Translations under genes and position numbers: made by a program
Origin: an uncultured Eubacterium sp.
GTDB lineage: Bacteria; Bacillota; Clostridia; Peptostreptococcales; Anaerovoracaceae
Direction: 5' to 3'
DNA length: 42,950 bases
Assembly: GCA_937966095.1 (NCBI GenBank)
Contig: CALCKF010000030.1
Span: forward strand, 1 to 42,950
Shown: one piece after another, positions 8,372-16,460 of the stretch
How the letters are laid out: each line of letters starts with the position of its first letter
Position numbering within the stretch: the first letter of the stretch is position 1
The notes under the pieces: model-generated
Database searches by the model: none
What the model saw: the letters and a program-made list of their open reading frames with translations, nothing else
Told to the model about the DNA's origin: nothing

Positions 8372-8400
8372 ATTATAGCATAATTACCGTACGCGGGCAA
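8372..8400 (-). promoter_or_regulatory. Extended -10 promoter of scpA-scpB
   Basis: Minus strand TTGCCC (8400-8395), a 17-bp spacer, then TATAAT (8377-8372) preceded by TGC, an extended -10. The scpA start codon lies 36 bases downstream of the -10 element. It sits just after the terminator of the upstream aminotransferase gene. Confidence 0.75.
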
Positions 8401-8411
8401 AATATTCACAT

Positions 8412-8440
8412 AAAAATCAAAACCCCGCCGTATGGCGAGG
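8412..8440 (-). terminator. Intrinsic terminator of the class III aminotransferase gene
   Basis: Minus strand CCTCGCC-ATAC-GGCGGGG, a 7-bp GC-rich stem with a tetraloop (8440-8423), followed by TTTTGATTTTT. It lies about 50 bp past the stop codon at 8489. Confidence 0.85.
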
Positions 8441-8488
8441 CCTTGAGGTATTTAGATGAATATTACACCGATATTCTAATCTACTGTT

Positions 8489-9877
8489 TTACAGTTTGTA
8501 AGCAGCCTTTACTTCAGCTATAGCTTCATCAAGTGCAGCCAGAACCTTATCGATAGTTTCATAGCTCTGAGTTGCAGGTGGTTCGATTCTTACTGTCTGA
8601 GCATTTACTAATGTTCCGGCAGTCATAACCTTTCTTGCAAACAGACCCTTAGTTACTTCGTGACCAACTTCTGCTTCTGGGAATTCCATGCAGATGAGAA
8701 GTCCAGCGCCTCTTACTGCTGTAAGAACTGTAGGATATTTTTCCTGTAATTTCTTCAGTCCCTTCAGATAGTATTCGCCCTTATCCTTCATCTGTCCAGG
8801 GATATCATGCTCGAGCATGTATTTGATAGTTGCGATGAATGCTGCGCAAGCAAGAGGGTTTCCGCCGAAAGTAGGTGATCCGAGGATCCATGGATTGTCG
8901 AACATCTTTCCTTCTTCGCCTGTACCAACACCTGACTTTTCATAAGTCCAAGGTCTTGCGATGATACCTGTGATAGGAACAACACCACCACTGGAAGCCT
9001 TACCGAAAGTCATGATATCAGGAGTAACTCCTTCATAGTCACATCTCCACATAGTACCAGTTCTTCCCAGACCAGTCTGGATCTCATCAAAGATCAGGCA
9101 GCAGCCATATTCATCAGCTATAGCTCTCAGATCTGCAAGATATCCTTTAGGAGGGATTATAACTCCGCCTTCACCCTGGATAGGCTCAACGATTATAGCA
9201 GCAACTTTTTCGCCAACAGCTATCAGGTTTGCAACTGCAGCTCTTGTTGCTTCTGCATTACCGTATTCAACGTGCTGAACCTGCTGGATCATTGGGATAT
9301 AGTCTTCTCTGTAAGCGCCTTTTCCGCCCATTGAGATAGCTCCCATTGATTTTCCGTGGAAAGCACCAACTGTTGATATGTACCATCTTCCGCCTGTAGC
9401 CAGTCTAGCCAGCTTCAGAGCCATTTCAACAGCCTCAGCACCGCCGTTTGTGAAGAATGAATACTGAAGATCTCCAGGAGTGATCATTGCCAGCAGCTTA
9501 GCAAGGTAACCTCTGAGAGGGTCAACCAGTTCCTGTGAGTGCAGGCAGTATCTGTCTAACTGAGCTCTTACAGTCTTCTTGATCTCAGGATTGTTATGTC
9601 CGCAAGCGAAGATACCGAATCCGCCTAAGCAGTCGATGAATTCAGTTCCGTGAGTATCTACGAATACTGAATCTCTGTCAGCCCATTCAACGAATGCTGA
9701 GTCAGTTGATACTGACTTTCTGTATTCTAACCAACCTGGGTTAACGTTCTCATTGAAGTTTGCGATTGAATCTGTAATGATCGTATCTTTCTGCTCATCT
9801 GTAAGCTCATCAGCTTCGATCATAGCAACAACTCTCTTAGCTTCTTCTAAAGCTAATTTCATGTTTCTTTCAGTCAT
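8489..9877 (-). CDS. Class III aminotransferase, putrescine aminotransferase type
   Basis: 462-residue PLP-dependent aminotransferase closely resembling putrescine:2-oxoglutarate aminotransferase (PatA/YgjG). It would move an amino group from putrescine or another omega-amine to 2-oxoglutarate. Visible family motifs are the substrate/PLP region FFTNGGAEAVEMALK, GAFHGKSMGA, VEPIQGEGGV, the Asp that holds PLP in IFDEIQTGLGRTG, and the Schiff-base lysine in TFGKASSGG. Length and the N-terminal extension with EFIDCLGGFGIFACGH match this family. ATG 9877 has GGAGG upstream. The gene is monocistronic, ends in a strong terminator, and carries a sigma-54-like element upstream. Ornithine or lysine as substrate cannot be excluded. 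Confidence 0.85.
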   Translation of the reverse strand: MTERNMKLALEEAKRVVAMIEADELTDEQKDTIITDSIANFNENVNPGWLEYRKSVSTDSAFVEWADRDSVFVDTHGTEFIDCLGGFGIFACGHNNPEIKKTVRAQLDRYCLHSQELVDPLRGYLAKLLAMITPGDLQYSFFTNGGAEAVEMALKLARLATGGRWYISTVGAFHGKSMGAISMGGKGAYREDYIPMIQQVQHVEYGNAEATRAAVANLIAVGEKVAAIIVEPIQGEGGVIIPPKGYLADLRAIADEYGCCLIFDEIQTGLGRTGTMWRCDYEGVTPDIMTFGKASSGGVVPITGIIARPWTYEKSGVGTGEEGKMFDNPWILGSPTFGGNPLACAAFIATIKYMLEHDIPGQMKDKGEYYLKGLKKLQEKYPTVLTAVRGAGLLICMEFPEAEVGHEVTKGLFARKVMTAGTLVNAQTVRIEPPATQSYETIDKVLAALDEAIAEVKAAYKL

Positions 9878-9954
9878 AATAGTCCTCCATTTTACTTTTT
9901 GGTTTTCTTTCGTCGCCTGAAACGACAATCGATGTAACTTCTGCCATTTATATA

Positions 9955-9971
9955 TTCAACATTCATGCCAA
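9955..9971 (-). promoter_or_regulatory. Sigma-54-like promoter element upstream of the aminotransferase
   Basis: Minus strand TTGGCATG-AATG-TTGAA compared with the -24/-12 consensus TTGGCACG-N4-TTGCA. All but two positions agree, but one mismatch is the C of the important -12 GC pair. Predicted transcription would start near 9943, about 65 bases before the ATG. No activator gene is in the window. Confidence 0.3.
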
Positions 9972-10335
9972 CCAGTACAAAAAAATGATAATTTTGTTTT
10001 TCAAATAATGAAATTTTCTGACAAATCCTTGTGTTTTCATGGTTTTACGCCTCTAAAAAATTTAAAAAATTTTCTATATTCATAAGGTTATATGGATTTT
10101 TCTGACTTTTAATGTATTTTTTTCATGCATTTCTGTTTCATTTATGATACGCATTCTCATATTTGATACACCGCGGTGTTTTCCTCCCTTATGTTATTAA
10201 AAATATTTTTTTGCATATATGTTTTTATTTGCGGTTTTATCATTTTTGTACACGCAAGCATATCCATATGGACATTTCCAACATGTCCATGTAAAATATT
10301 TCTGTTACATAAATACACGGAAGGATAGTGGCATA
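9972..10335. other. AT-rich divergent intergenic region with an inverted repeat
   Basis: About 360 bp separating the aminotransferase (-) and the DUF368 transporter (+). It is very AT-rich with several T-runs and no convincing ORF. The one clear structure is ATGGACAT (10268-10275) and ATGTCCAT (10283-10290), perfect 8-bp arms seven bases apart and 46 bp upstream of the transporter start. It could be an operator or a small hairpin. Confidence 0.4.
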
Positions 10336-11148
10336 ATGATGAATTATATAAAATATACTGTTTTCGGAATACTCATAGGTATAGCAAACGCCATACCTGG
10401 AGTCAGCGGAGGAACAATGGCGGTTATCCTTGATATCTATGATAAGATAATGTATTCTCTGAGCCTTAAAAATATAAAGGAGAACCTCAAATTCCTTATA
10501 CCGCTGTTCATAGGAGCCATCCTCGGTATCATCGCCCTAAGCAACGTTATCGTACAGGCTATAGAAAACTATCCCGTGATATTGAACTTCTGTTTCATCG
10601 GCCTTGTTCTCGGCAGTATACCGGCGCTCTATAAGAAAGCAAAAGGCGATAAGGTCCATCCGAGAAACTGGATACCTTTCGCTGTCGCTCTGGCCGTAAT
10701 GATATTTCTGACTTTCATAAACCCCGATGCTACCGCCAACAAATCCATAGAAGAATTCGGAGGTGTAAGCCCCTGGTTCTGTCTCTGGCTCTGTTTCACA
10801 GCATTTGTCAGCATGATAGCAATGATACTGCCCGGTCTGAGCGGTTCACTTATCTTCCTCCTGCTTGGAACATATACTGCCGTAATGGAATCGATAGCGA
10901 CCTTCAACTTCATTCTCATCGGATCGATAGGCCTGGGTGTTATCCTGGGTGGTATAACAGGAGTCAAAGTCATAAAAAAAATGCTTCGATTCCATCCTCA
11001 AGCTCTTTATTTTGCAATTCTCGGACTGATGGCAGGCTCTATGATAATCATATGGCCAGGTTTCACCTTTGATGTTGAAGGTATAATAGCCGCAGCCGGT
11101 CTTGTTATCTTCGCTATCATGGCATATTTCCTTTCCAGCAGGAGATAG
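10336..11148 (+). CDS. DUF368 membrane protein, PopT-type undecaprenyl-phosphate transporter
   Basis: 270-residue polytopic membrane protein of the DUF368 family. Members (PopT) have been shown to recycle the carrier lipid undecaprenyl phosphate across the membrane for cell wall synthesis. The signature is visible twice as inverted half-repeats: GIANAIPGVSGGTMAV near residue 16 and MILPGLSGSLIFLLLG near residue 165, each breaking a membrane helix. Roughly eight hydrophobic segments can be seen. The ATG at 10336 with GGAAGGA upstream is preferred to an earlier in-frame start at 10219, which would add a non-hydrophobic, unconserved extension. It stands alone, with no clear terminator behind it. 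Confidence 0.85.
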   Translation: MMNYIKYTVFGILIGIANAIPGVSGGTMAVILDIYDKIMYSLSLKNIKENLKFLIPLFIGAILGIIALSNVIVQAIENYPVILNFCFIGLVLGSIPALYKKAKGDKVHPRNWIPFAVALAVMIFLTFINPDATANKSIEEFGGVSPWFCLWLCFTAFVSMIAMILPGLSGSLIFLLLGTYTAVMESIATFNFILIGSIGLGVILGGITGVKVIKKMLRFHPQALYFAILGLMAGSMIIIWPGFTFDVEGIIAAAGLVIFAIMAYFLSSRR

Positions 11149-11188
11149 CATCAACAGTAACGCGAACATCAAACCCGAAGTACTGTCA

Positions 11189-12331
11189 TCATATATATCT
11201 GGATATCAATCCATTCATCTGTATTTCCCAGCTGTACGGATCTTCGACGGATGATGCCAGATTCCTCAGCTTTTCCAGTTCTCCCGCGGGAAGCAGCATC
11301 ATATCGGATGGTCTGTTCACTTTTACCATCCTTCGTGCCGCCTGGTACATCCTTCTTTCCTCATCCGGCATGGCCAGATATTCATCTATCATGGCCAGCA
11401 TTTTATCTTTATCATTTTTGAGACTACCCTCAACATCCTGAAGAAGATTTATCATATGATCACTTACGAGCCTCGTTTCAACACCTTCAGCACGCTCTAT
11501 GACAGTCCTTATCTCAACGAGTTTCTCATCATCGCTGCACAAGGTGAACCGTCCTTCAGCAAAGTCATCATACAATTCTGTTCCCGGTTTCACCGCCGCA
11601 GTCCTTATCCTGAGAAAGTCCGGATCTATCTCATTTATCACATGAGCTGTCTCACAGGCATTATCTGAAGTAAGCTCTTTTCCGCCTATTCCCGGCATAA
11701 AATATACCGAAAGTTCAATTCCTCCGCCTTTGACATTTCTGCCTGCCGTTATTTCCTGCTGCTGAGTAACTCCTTTGTTCACCTTTTTCAGCACGGCGTC
11801 AGATCCCGACTCGAATCCCGAATGGATCCTGTCAAGTCCTGCAGATTTCAGCTCAGAAAACTCTTCAGCGCTGACCTTTGCCAGATTTTCAGCTCGACCG
11901 TATGAAGTGATCCTCTTTATGGAAGGGAATGCCTGTCTGAGATATATAAGTACATCCGTCAGTCTGCCGCTGCTGAGCGCCGTAGTGTTTCCGTCCTGAA
12001 GGAATACATTTTCTCCTCCTGCTATAAGCCAGTTTGCCATCATATAAAAGCACTGCCGCTCATCATCGCTTCCCTTCAGCAGCTCTTCATTCAGCCCCTC
12101 TATGTCCCATTCACTGCCAGATATCCTGTATTTTTCAACACGACGCGCCTGATATACCATGTTGTCTATATCAGCTTTTATACTGTCAGCACTGTATGCT
12201 TTGAACTTAGTATGGCGATACAGCTGACAGAATTTGCACTTATTCCACGTGCATCCGTTAGTTACCTGAAGCAGCAGGCTCTGTGCTTCACTTGGAGGCC
12301 TTATGGGTCCTATCCTGAAAGTCCTTTCCAT
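11189..12331 (-). CDS. Radical SAM protein of HemN/Elp3-like type, substrate unknown
   Basis: 380-residue radical SAM enzyme. The [4Fe-4S] cysteines are in CTWNKCKFCQLYR near residue 30 (CxxxxxCxxC spacing as written, with further cysteines around). The TIM-barrel features include FLQDGNTTALSSGRL, a glycine-rich strand, ITSYGRAENL, and GLDRIHSGFESGSD with VNKGVTQQQ, typical of the Elp3/MiaB/NifB-like (HemN-type) group. No B12-binding, TRAM or SPASM domain is visible. The ATG at 12331 has AGGAG seven bases upstream. The gene diverges from the FeoB-like permease. It probably modifies a small molecule or a nucleoside, but nothing here fixes the substrate. Confidence 0.75.
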   Translation of the reverse strand: MERTFRIGPIRPPSEAQSLLLQVTNGCTWNKCKFCQLYRHTKFKAYSADSIKADIDNMVYQARRVEKYRISGSEWDIEGLNEELLKGSDDERQCFYMMANWLIAGGENVFLQDGNTTALSSGRLTDVLIYLRQAFPSIKRITSYGRAENLAKVSAEEFSELKSAGLDRIHSGFESGSDAVLKKVNKGVTQQQEITAGRNVKGGGIELSVYFMPGIGGKELTSDNACETAHVINEIDPDFLRIRTAAVKPGTELYDDFAEGRFTLCSDDEKLVEIRTVIERAEGVETRLVSDHMINLLQDVEGSLKNDKDKMLAMIDEYLAMPDEERRMYQAARRMVKVNRPSDMMLLPAGELEKLRNLASSVEDPYSWEIQMNGLISRYI

Positions 12332-12450
12332 TATCATTCTCCTATCATTTTATTACACATATATACATATTATTATCCGATATGTATTTCAGTATCGATT
12401 ATATCATATTATTTCGGAGTATTTAAGTATAATTTGAAGAGGATATCCAT

Positions 12451-13668
12451 ATGCTGCATAAGATACTTACCGGCCGTTTTACAGGCGTGCCTATTTTTGC
12501 GACCATTATGATGCTGGTCTTCTATATGACATTCAATGTTTTTGGAAAGTTTCTCAGTGAGGCTCTTACGGTCATTATTGACAAGGCTGTGACTTCTCTC
12601 GATATAGCCCTGGTAAATATCGGAGCAGACCGAATCCTTCATGCGCTTATCATAGACGGAATATGTGCAGGTGTCGGCAGTGTACTGTCGTTCGTACCTA
12701 TCATAGGGGTTCTGTTTTTCTTTCTTTCTCTTCTGGAAGAAACAGGATATCTGCCAAATGTGGCAGCGATGCTAGACAGGCCGATGATGAAAATAGGCTT
12801 ATCAGGCAGATGTGTTGTTCCTCTTGTGATGGGCTTCGGCTGTAACGTCCCGGCAATTCTTGCAGCCGGATCGATATTTCCATACCGACAGAGAATAAGG
12901 ACAATATTTATGATACCTTTTATGTCATGCAGCGCCAAACTCCCGATATACTCTATGCTTACAGCTGCCTTTTTTCGTGAAAACAGGGTATGGATAATGG
13001 CTGCTGTATATTCTGCAGGAATATTGACAGCAATCATCTATGCTGTTATTTTCAAGTTCCTTTCAGGGATACACCGAGGTGCGCCGCCATACGGCTCACC
13101 GCAACGCTATCACAAATCATCATCTTATAAGATACCTTCTTTCAAAACGATCGCAGGAGTGGTTTTTGACAACGTTTCCGGTTTTATAAGGAAGGCCTTC
13201 ACCGTGATCTTCGCAGCATCTGTCATAATATGGGCACTGCAGTCATTTAACTGTGATCTGCATCCGGTTTCTGACGGCAGCGAAAGCATACTGGCCAGTA
13301 TGGGGCGTTGTATATCCCCGGTTTTTGCTCCCATAGGCTTCGGAGAATGGCAGGCTGCCTCTGCAATAATCGCCGGCATCTCCGCAAAAGAGGCCGTTGT
13401 CAGCACTTTTGCCGTACTGTCCCAGTCTGCACAAGGTGGTTCTTCCTTCGATCTTCTGATCCAGATCTTTTCTCCTGCCGGAGCCTTCTCATTCATGATA
13501 TTCTGTCTGCTTTACATACCATGCATAGCCACTCTCACTGCCGTCAAAAAACAGACAGGATCCTGGAAATACAGTCTGATCATGGTAATATTACAGCTTA
13601 TTTATGCATGGTGTTTTTCTTTTATCGTTTATCAGATATCCGCAAAAATATATATATTATTCATCTGA
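12451..13668 (+). CDS. FeoB-like permease lacking the GTPase domain
   Basis: 405-residue membrane protein matching only the C-terminal transmembrane half of FeoB, the ferrous iron importer. Two Gate-domain motifs are clear: VPLVMGFGCNVPAILAA near residue 125 and MIPFMSCSAKLPIY near 155, each with the cysteine proposed to line the ion path in FeoB. FLSLLEETGYLPNVA and FGEWQAASAIIAGISAKEAVV are also typical. Full FeoB has about 250-300 extra N-terminal residues with a GTP-binding G domain, and neither the protein nor the 113 bp upstream contains these. FeoA is also absent. The ATG has GAAGAGGA upstream. It may transport iron or another metal with a separate energising partner, or be a related nucleoside-gate permease. 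Confidence 0.8.
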   Translation: MLHKILTGRFTGVPIFATIMMLVFYMTFNVFGKFLSEALTVIIDKAVTSLDIALVNIGADRILHALIIDGICAGVGSVLSFVPIIGVLFFFLSLLEETGYLPNVAAMLDRPMMKIGLSGRCVVPLVMGFGCNVPAILAAGSIFPYRQRIRTIFMIPFMSCSAKLPIYSMLTAAFFRENRVWIMAAVYSAGILTAIIYAVIFKFLSGIHRGAPPYGSPQRYHKSSSYKIPSFKTIAGVVFDNVSGFIRKAFTVIFAASVIIWALQSFNCDLHPVSDGSESILASMGRCISPVFAPIGFGEWQAASAIIAGISAKEAVVSTFAVLSQSAQGGSSFDLLIQIFSPAGAFSFMIFCLLYIPCIATLTAVKKQTGSWKYSLIMVILQLIYAWCFSFIVYQISAKIYILFI

Positions 13669-14047
13669 TTATAAGACGATTTTGTGCAATCGTTCACAAT
13701 GTATGGTTGTTATTTTACTTTTTTGCTTAAATTTATTTATTTTATTATTGACAAAAATATTGATCAGTTAAATCGATCCTGTTTTTATTATATTTTTTTG
13801 CTGCAAATATTTGATTTTTATATGATTTCTTTAATTGGTTTCTTTATTTTAGCAAGATAGTCTTTTTGGTACCGGTTACAACCACCCCTGAAATGTCACG
13901 TTTTTAACAAATATGCTTTTTTTAATTATTACTTCTTTGTTATTATTGACATACCTGCATGTATACAGATATTCTATACATATAAATTAGGGGATTGCTG
14001 TCTCTTATCACAATAAGTATATACCATATTATGGAAAGGAGTTCTAA
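13669..14047 (+). promoter_or_regulatory. Long leader region of the hydrogenase operon
   Basis: 379 bp without a gene, very AT-rich. Besides the Rex-like sites it contains a candidate promoter for the hydrogenase operon: exact TTGACA at 13946-13951, an 18-bp spacer and TATTCT at 13970-13975, giving a leader of about 65 bases. An inverted repeat ATGTATA-N9-TATACAT (13959-13981) overlaps the -10 region and could be a second operator. No further coding potential seen. Confidence 0.55.
13682..13699. promoter_or_regulatory. Rex-like redox operator
   Basis: TTGTGCA-ATCG-TTCACAA differs from the Rex consensus TTGTGAA-N4-TTCACAA at one position. Rex is the NADH/NAD+ sensor that commonly controls hydrogenase and fermentation genes in Clostridia. 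The site lies just after the FeoB-like gene and about 265 bp upstream of the likely hydrogenase promoter, farther than usual. A weaker 18-bp match (ATGTCAC-GTTT-TTAACAA) is at 13893-13910. Confidence 0.5.
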
Positions 14048-14542
14048 ATGAGTGACACTTGCGCTTTATGTGCAGAAGCCAAAGAAAAGGAAAAAAAACT
14101 GGATGAGATCATCGAAAAGTACAGAGATACTCGAGGTGCACTGATCCCCGTCCTCCACGAGGCGCAGGAGGTATACGGATATCTGCCCCTTGAAGTCCAG
14201 CGCATGATTTCTGAAAAACTGGACATACCTCTTGCCGAAATATACGGAGTCGTAAGCTTTTACACTCAGTTTTCCATCAACCCGAAGGGCAAATATCAGA
14301 TCAACGTATGCATGGGTACAGCATGCTATGTAAAAGGAGCTAACGAAATACTCAACAAATTCAGGACCAGGCTGTCTATAGATGTAGGCGAATGCACCGA
14401 GGATGGGAAATTTTCGCTTGAGGCATGCCGATGCATAGGCGCATGCGGTCTTGCCCCGGTAATCACCATCAATGATGAAGTATACGGAAAACTGTCTGCA
14501 GATGATGTTGACAATATCCTCGATGATTACGAAACACGATAA
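14048..14542 (+). CDS. hydC: [FeFe]-hydrogenase subunit, NuoE-like thioredoxin-fold [2Fe-2S] protein (HydC)
   Basis: 164-residue NuoE-family subunit of a trimeric cytoplasmic [FeFe]-hydrogenase. The C-terminal thioredoxin-like [2Fe-2S] domain has four cysteines in two pairs: CMGTAC near residue 85 and CRCIGAC near 125. The N-terminal helical part includes GALIPVLHEAQEVYGYLP and EIYGVVSFYTQF, as in NuoE/HndA. It passes electrons between the flavin subunit and the cluster chain. First gene of the operon, 13 bp before hydB, with AAAGGAG six bases before the ATG. Confidence 0.93.
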   Translation: MSDTCALCAEAKEKEKKLDEIIEKYRDTRGALIPVLHEAQEVYGYLPLEVQRMISEKLDIPLAEIYGVVSFYTQFSINPKGKYQINVCMGTACYVKGANEILNKFRTRLSIDVGECTEDGKFSLEACRCIGACGLAPVITINDEVYGKLSADDVDNILDDYETR

Positions 14543-14555
14543 AAAGGAGTAAAAA

Positions 14556-16442
14556 ATGATCAATAATGCAAAAGAACTCACTCAATTGAGGGATCATGTA
14601 CGTCAAGCGATGGAGATCCGTCTCGACAGAACAGTAGATCCTTCTCCGGAGAAACATAAGATAGATATCCTCGTATGCGGCGTCGCAGGCTGTGCATCAT
14701 CAGGCTCTCTTAAAGTTGCTGCCGCTATTGAAGATCAGATCAAAAAAAACGGACTGGCAAATGAGGTAAAAGTCATTAAGACCGGCTGTTTCGGATTATG
14801 TGCTGAAGGACCTATCATGATGGTCTGTCCCGAGCACGTCATGTATACAAAGGTTACCGAAGATGATGTAGAGGAAATCTTCGAAAGTCATATAAAAGGC
14901 GGCAAGATCGTAAAACGTCTTATGGCTGGAGAAAATGAATATGAAGAGATAAGGGACCGTCTTCCGCAGATACCGTTTTTCTCAATTCAGAAAAGGATCG
15001 CTTTGAATAACTGCGGTATAATCGATCCCGAAAACATCGAGGAATATATAGCGCTTGACGGATATCAGGCTCTTTCCAAGGTCCTGAATGAATTCGAACC
15101 TGACGATGTAATAGATGAAATCAAAAAATCAGGTCTGAGAGGCAGAGGAGGCGGCGGCTTCCCTACAGGACGAAAGTGGGAATCATCTGCAGTGGTACAG
15201 GAACATGAAAAGTATGTCATCTGCAATGCCGATGAGGGCGACCCGGGTGCATTTATGGACAGATCCATCCTCGAAGGAGATCCCCACTCAGTCATCGAAG
15301 CAATGATCATAAACGGATACGCCGTAGGCGCCCATCAAGGTTACATATACGTAAGAGCCGAGTATCCTGTGGCAGTACAGAGACTGGATGTTGCTATAAG
15401 GCAAGCTAAAGAATACGGATTCCTCGGAAAAAACATACTGGGCAAAGGATTTGATTTCGATCTGGAAGTGAGACTTGGTGCAGGCGCATTTGTCTGCGGC
15501 GAAGGTTCTGCACTGATGACTTCCATCGAAGGCAAGCGAGGGGAACCGCGGCCTAAACCTCCAAGATCGGCAGAAAAGGGTCTGTGGAAAAAACCTACAG
15601 TATTGAACAACGTCGAAACTTATGCAAATGTACCTCAGATAATCAGAAACGGAGCGGACTGGTTCAGAAGCATAGGTACTGAAAATTCCAAAGGAACCAA
15701 AGTGTTTGCTCTGGGCGGAAAAATCAACAACATCGGTCTTGTAGAAGTTCCTATGGGAACCACTCTCAGAGAGATAATATATGATATAGGAGGCGGTATC
15801 CCTAACGGAAAGGCATTCAAGGCAGCCCAGACTGGAGGTCCTTCAGGCGGTTGTCTTCCTGCTGATTGTCTGGATACTCCTATTGATTACGACTCACTTA
15901 CCAAACTTGGTTCGATGATGGGTTCCGGCGGTCTTATCGTAATGGATGAAGATACATGTATGGTAGACCTCGCAAGATTCTTCCTTGATTTTACGGTAGA
16001 CGAATCATGCGGCAAATGCCCGCCTTGCCGAATAGGTACCAAGCGAATGCACGAAATACTCGTAAGGATAACTGAAGGTAAAGGTGAGCCGGAGGATCTT
16101 GACAAACTGGAAGTTCTGGCAAAGAATATCAAAGCATCTGCCCTTTGCGGACTGGGACAAAGCGCTCCTAATCCTGTCCTTTCAACTATGAAGTATTTCA
16201 GAGACGAATATATGGCTCATGTCGTGGATAAAAAATGTCCGGCCGGAGTATGTAAGTCCATGATTAAATTCATCATCGACACAGATGCCTGCAAACGCTG
16301 CAGTATATGTAAGAAAAACTGTCCTACAGGAGCAATATCAGGAGACAAGGACACTCCATTCGTTATCGATCAGGACAAATGCGTCAAATGCGGAATCTGT
16401 ATGGAAAGATGTCCATTCAAATCTATACTCAAGAACGCATGA
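14556..16442 (+). CDS. hydB: [FeFe]-hydrogenase flavin subunit, NuoF-like (HydB)
   Basis: 628-residue NADH- and FMN-binding subunit. In order: a thioredoxin-like [2Fe-2S] domain (about 1-115, with CGVAGCASSG and CFGLCAEGP), the FMN/NAD domain with the glycine-rich loop GLRGRGGGGFPTGRKW near residue 200, the NuoF [4Fe-4S] site CGKCPPCRIGT near 485, and a C-terminal two-cluster ferredoxin domain (CKRCSICKKNCP and CVKCGICMERCP). In bifurcating hydrogenases this subunit is where NADH and ferredoxin electrons meet, so it fits coupling of H2 formation to both donors. It has its own AAGGAG and follows hydC closely. Confidence 0.95.
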   Translation: MINNAKELTQLRDHVRQAMEIRLDRTVDPSPEKHKIDILVCGVAGCASSGSLKVAAAIEDQIKKNGLANEVKVIKTGCFGLCAEGPIMMVCPEHVMYTKVTEDDVEEIFESHIKGGKIVKRLMAGENEYEEIRDRLPQIPFFSIQKRIALNNCGIIDPENIEEYIALDGYQALSKVLNEFEPDDVIDEIKKSGLRGRGGGGFPTGRKWESSAVVQEHEKYVICNADEGDPGAFMDRSILEGDPHSVIEAMIINGYAVGAHQGYIYVRAEYPVAVQRLDVAIRQAKEYGFLGKNILGKGFDFDLEVRLGAGAFVCGEGSALMTSIEGKRGEPRPKPPRSAEKGLWKKPTVLNNVETYANVPQIIRNGADWFRSIGTENSKGTKVFALGGKINNIGLVEVPMGTTLREIIYDIGGGIPNGKAFKAAQTGGPSGGCLPADCLDTPIDYDSLTKLGSMMGSGGLIVMDEDTCMVDLARFFLDFTVDESCGKCPPCRIGTKRMHEILVRITEGKGEPEDLDKLEVLAKNIKASALCGLGQSAPNPVLSTMKYFRDEYMAHVVDKKCPAGVCKSMIKFIIDTDACKRCSICKKNCPTGAISGDKDTPFVIDQDKCVKCGICMERCPFKSILKNA

Positions 16443-16460
16443 TAAGGAGGCTGCTTAGAT

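Noticed and set aside
12428..12433. TATAAT before the FeoB-like gene as its promoter
   Set aside because: It would leave a leader of about ten bases that cuts into the RBS, and there is no -35 hexamer at proper spacing.
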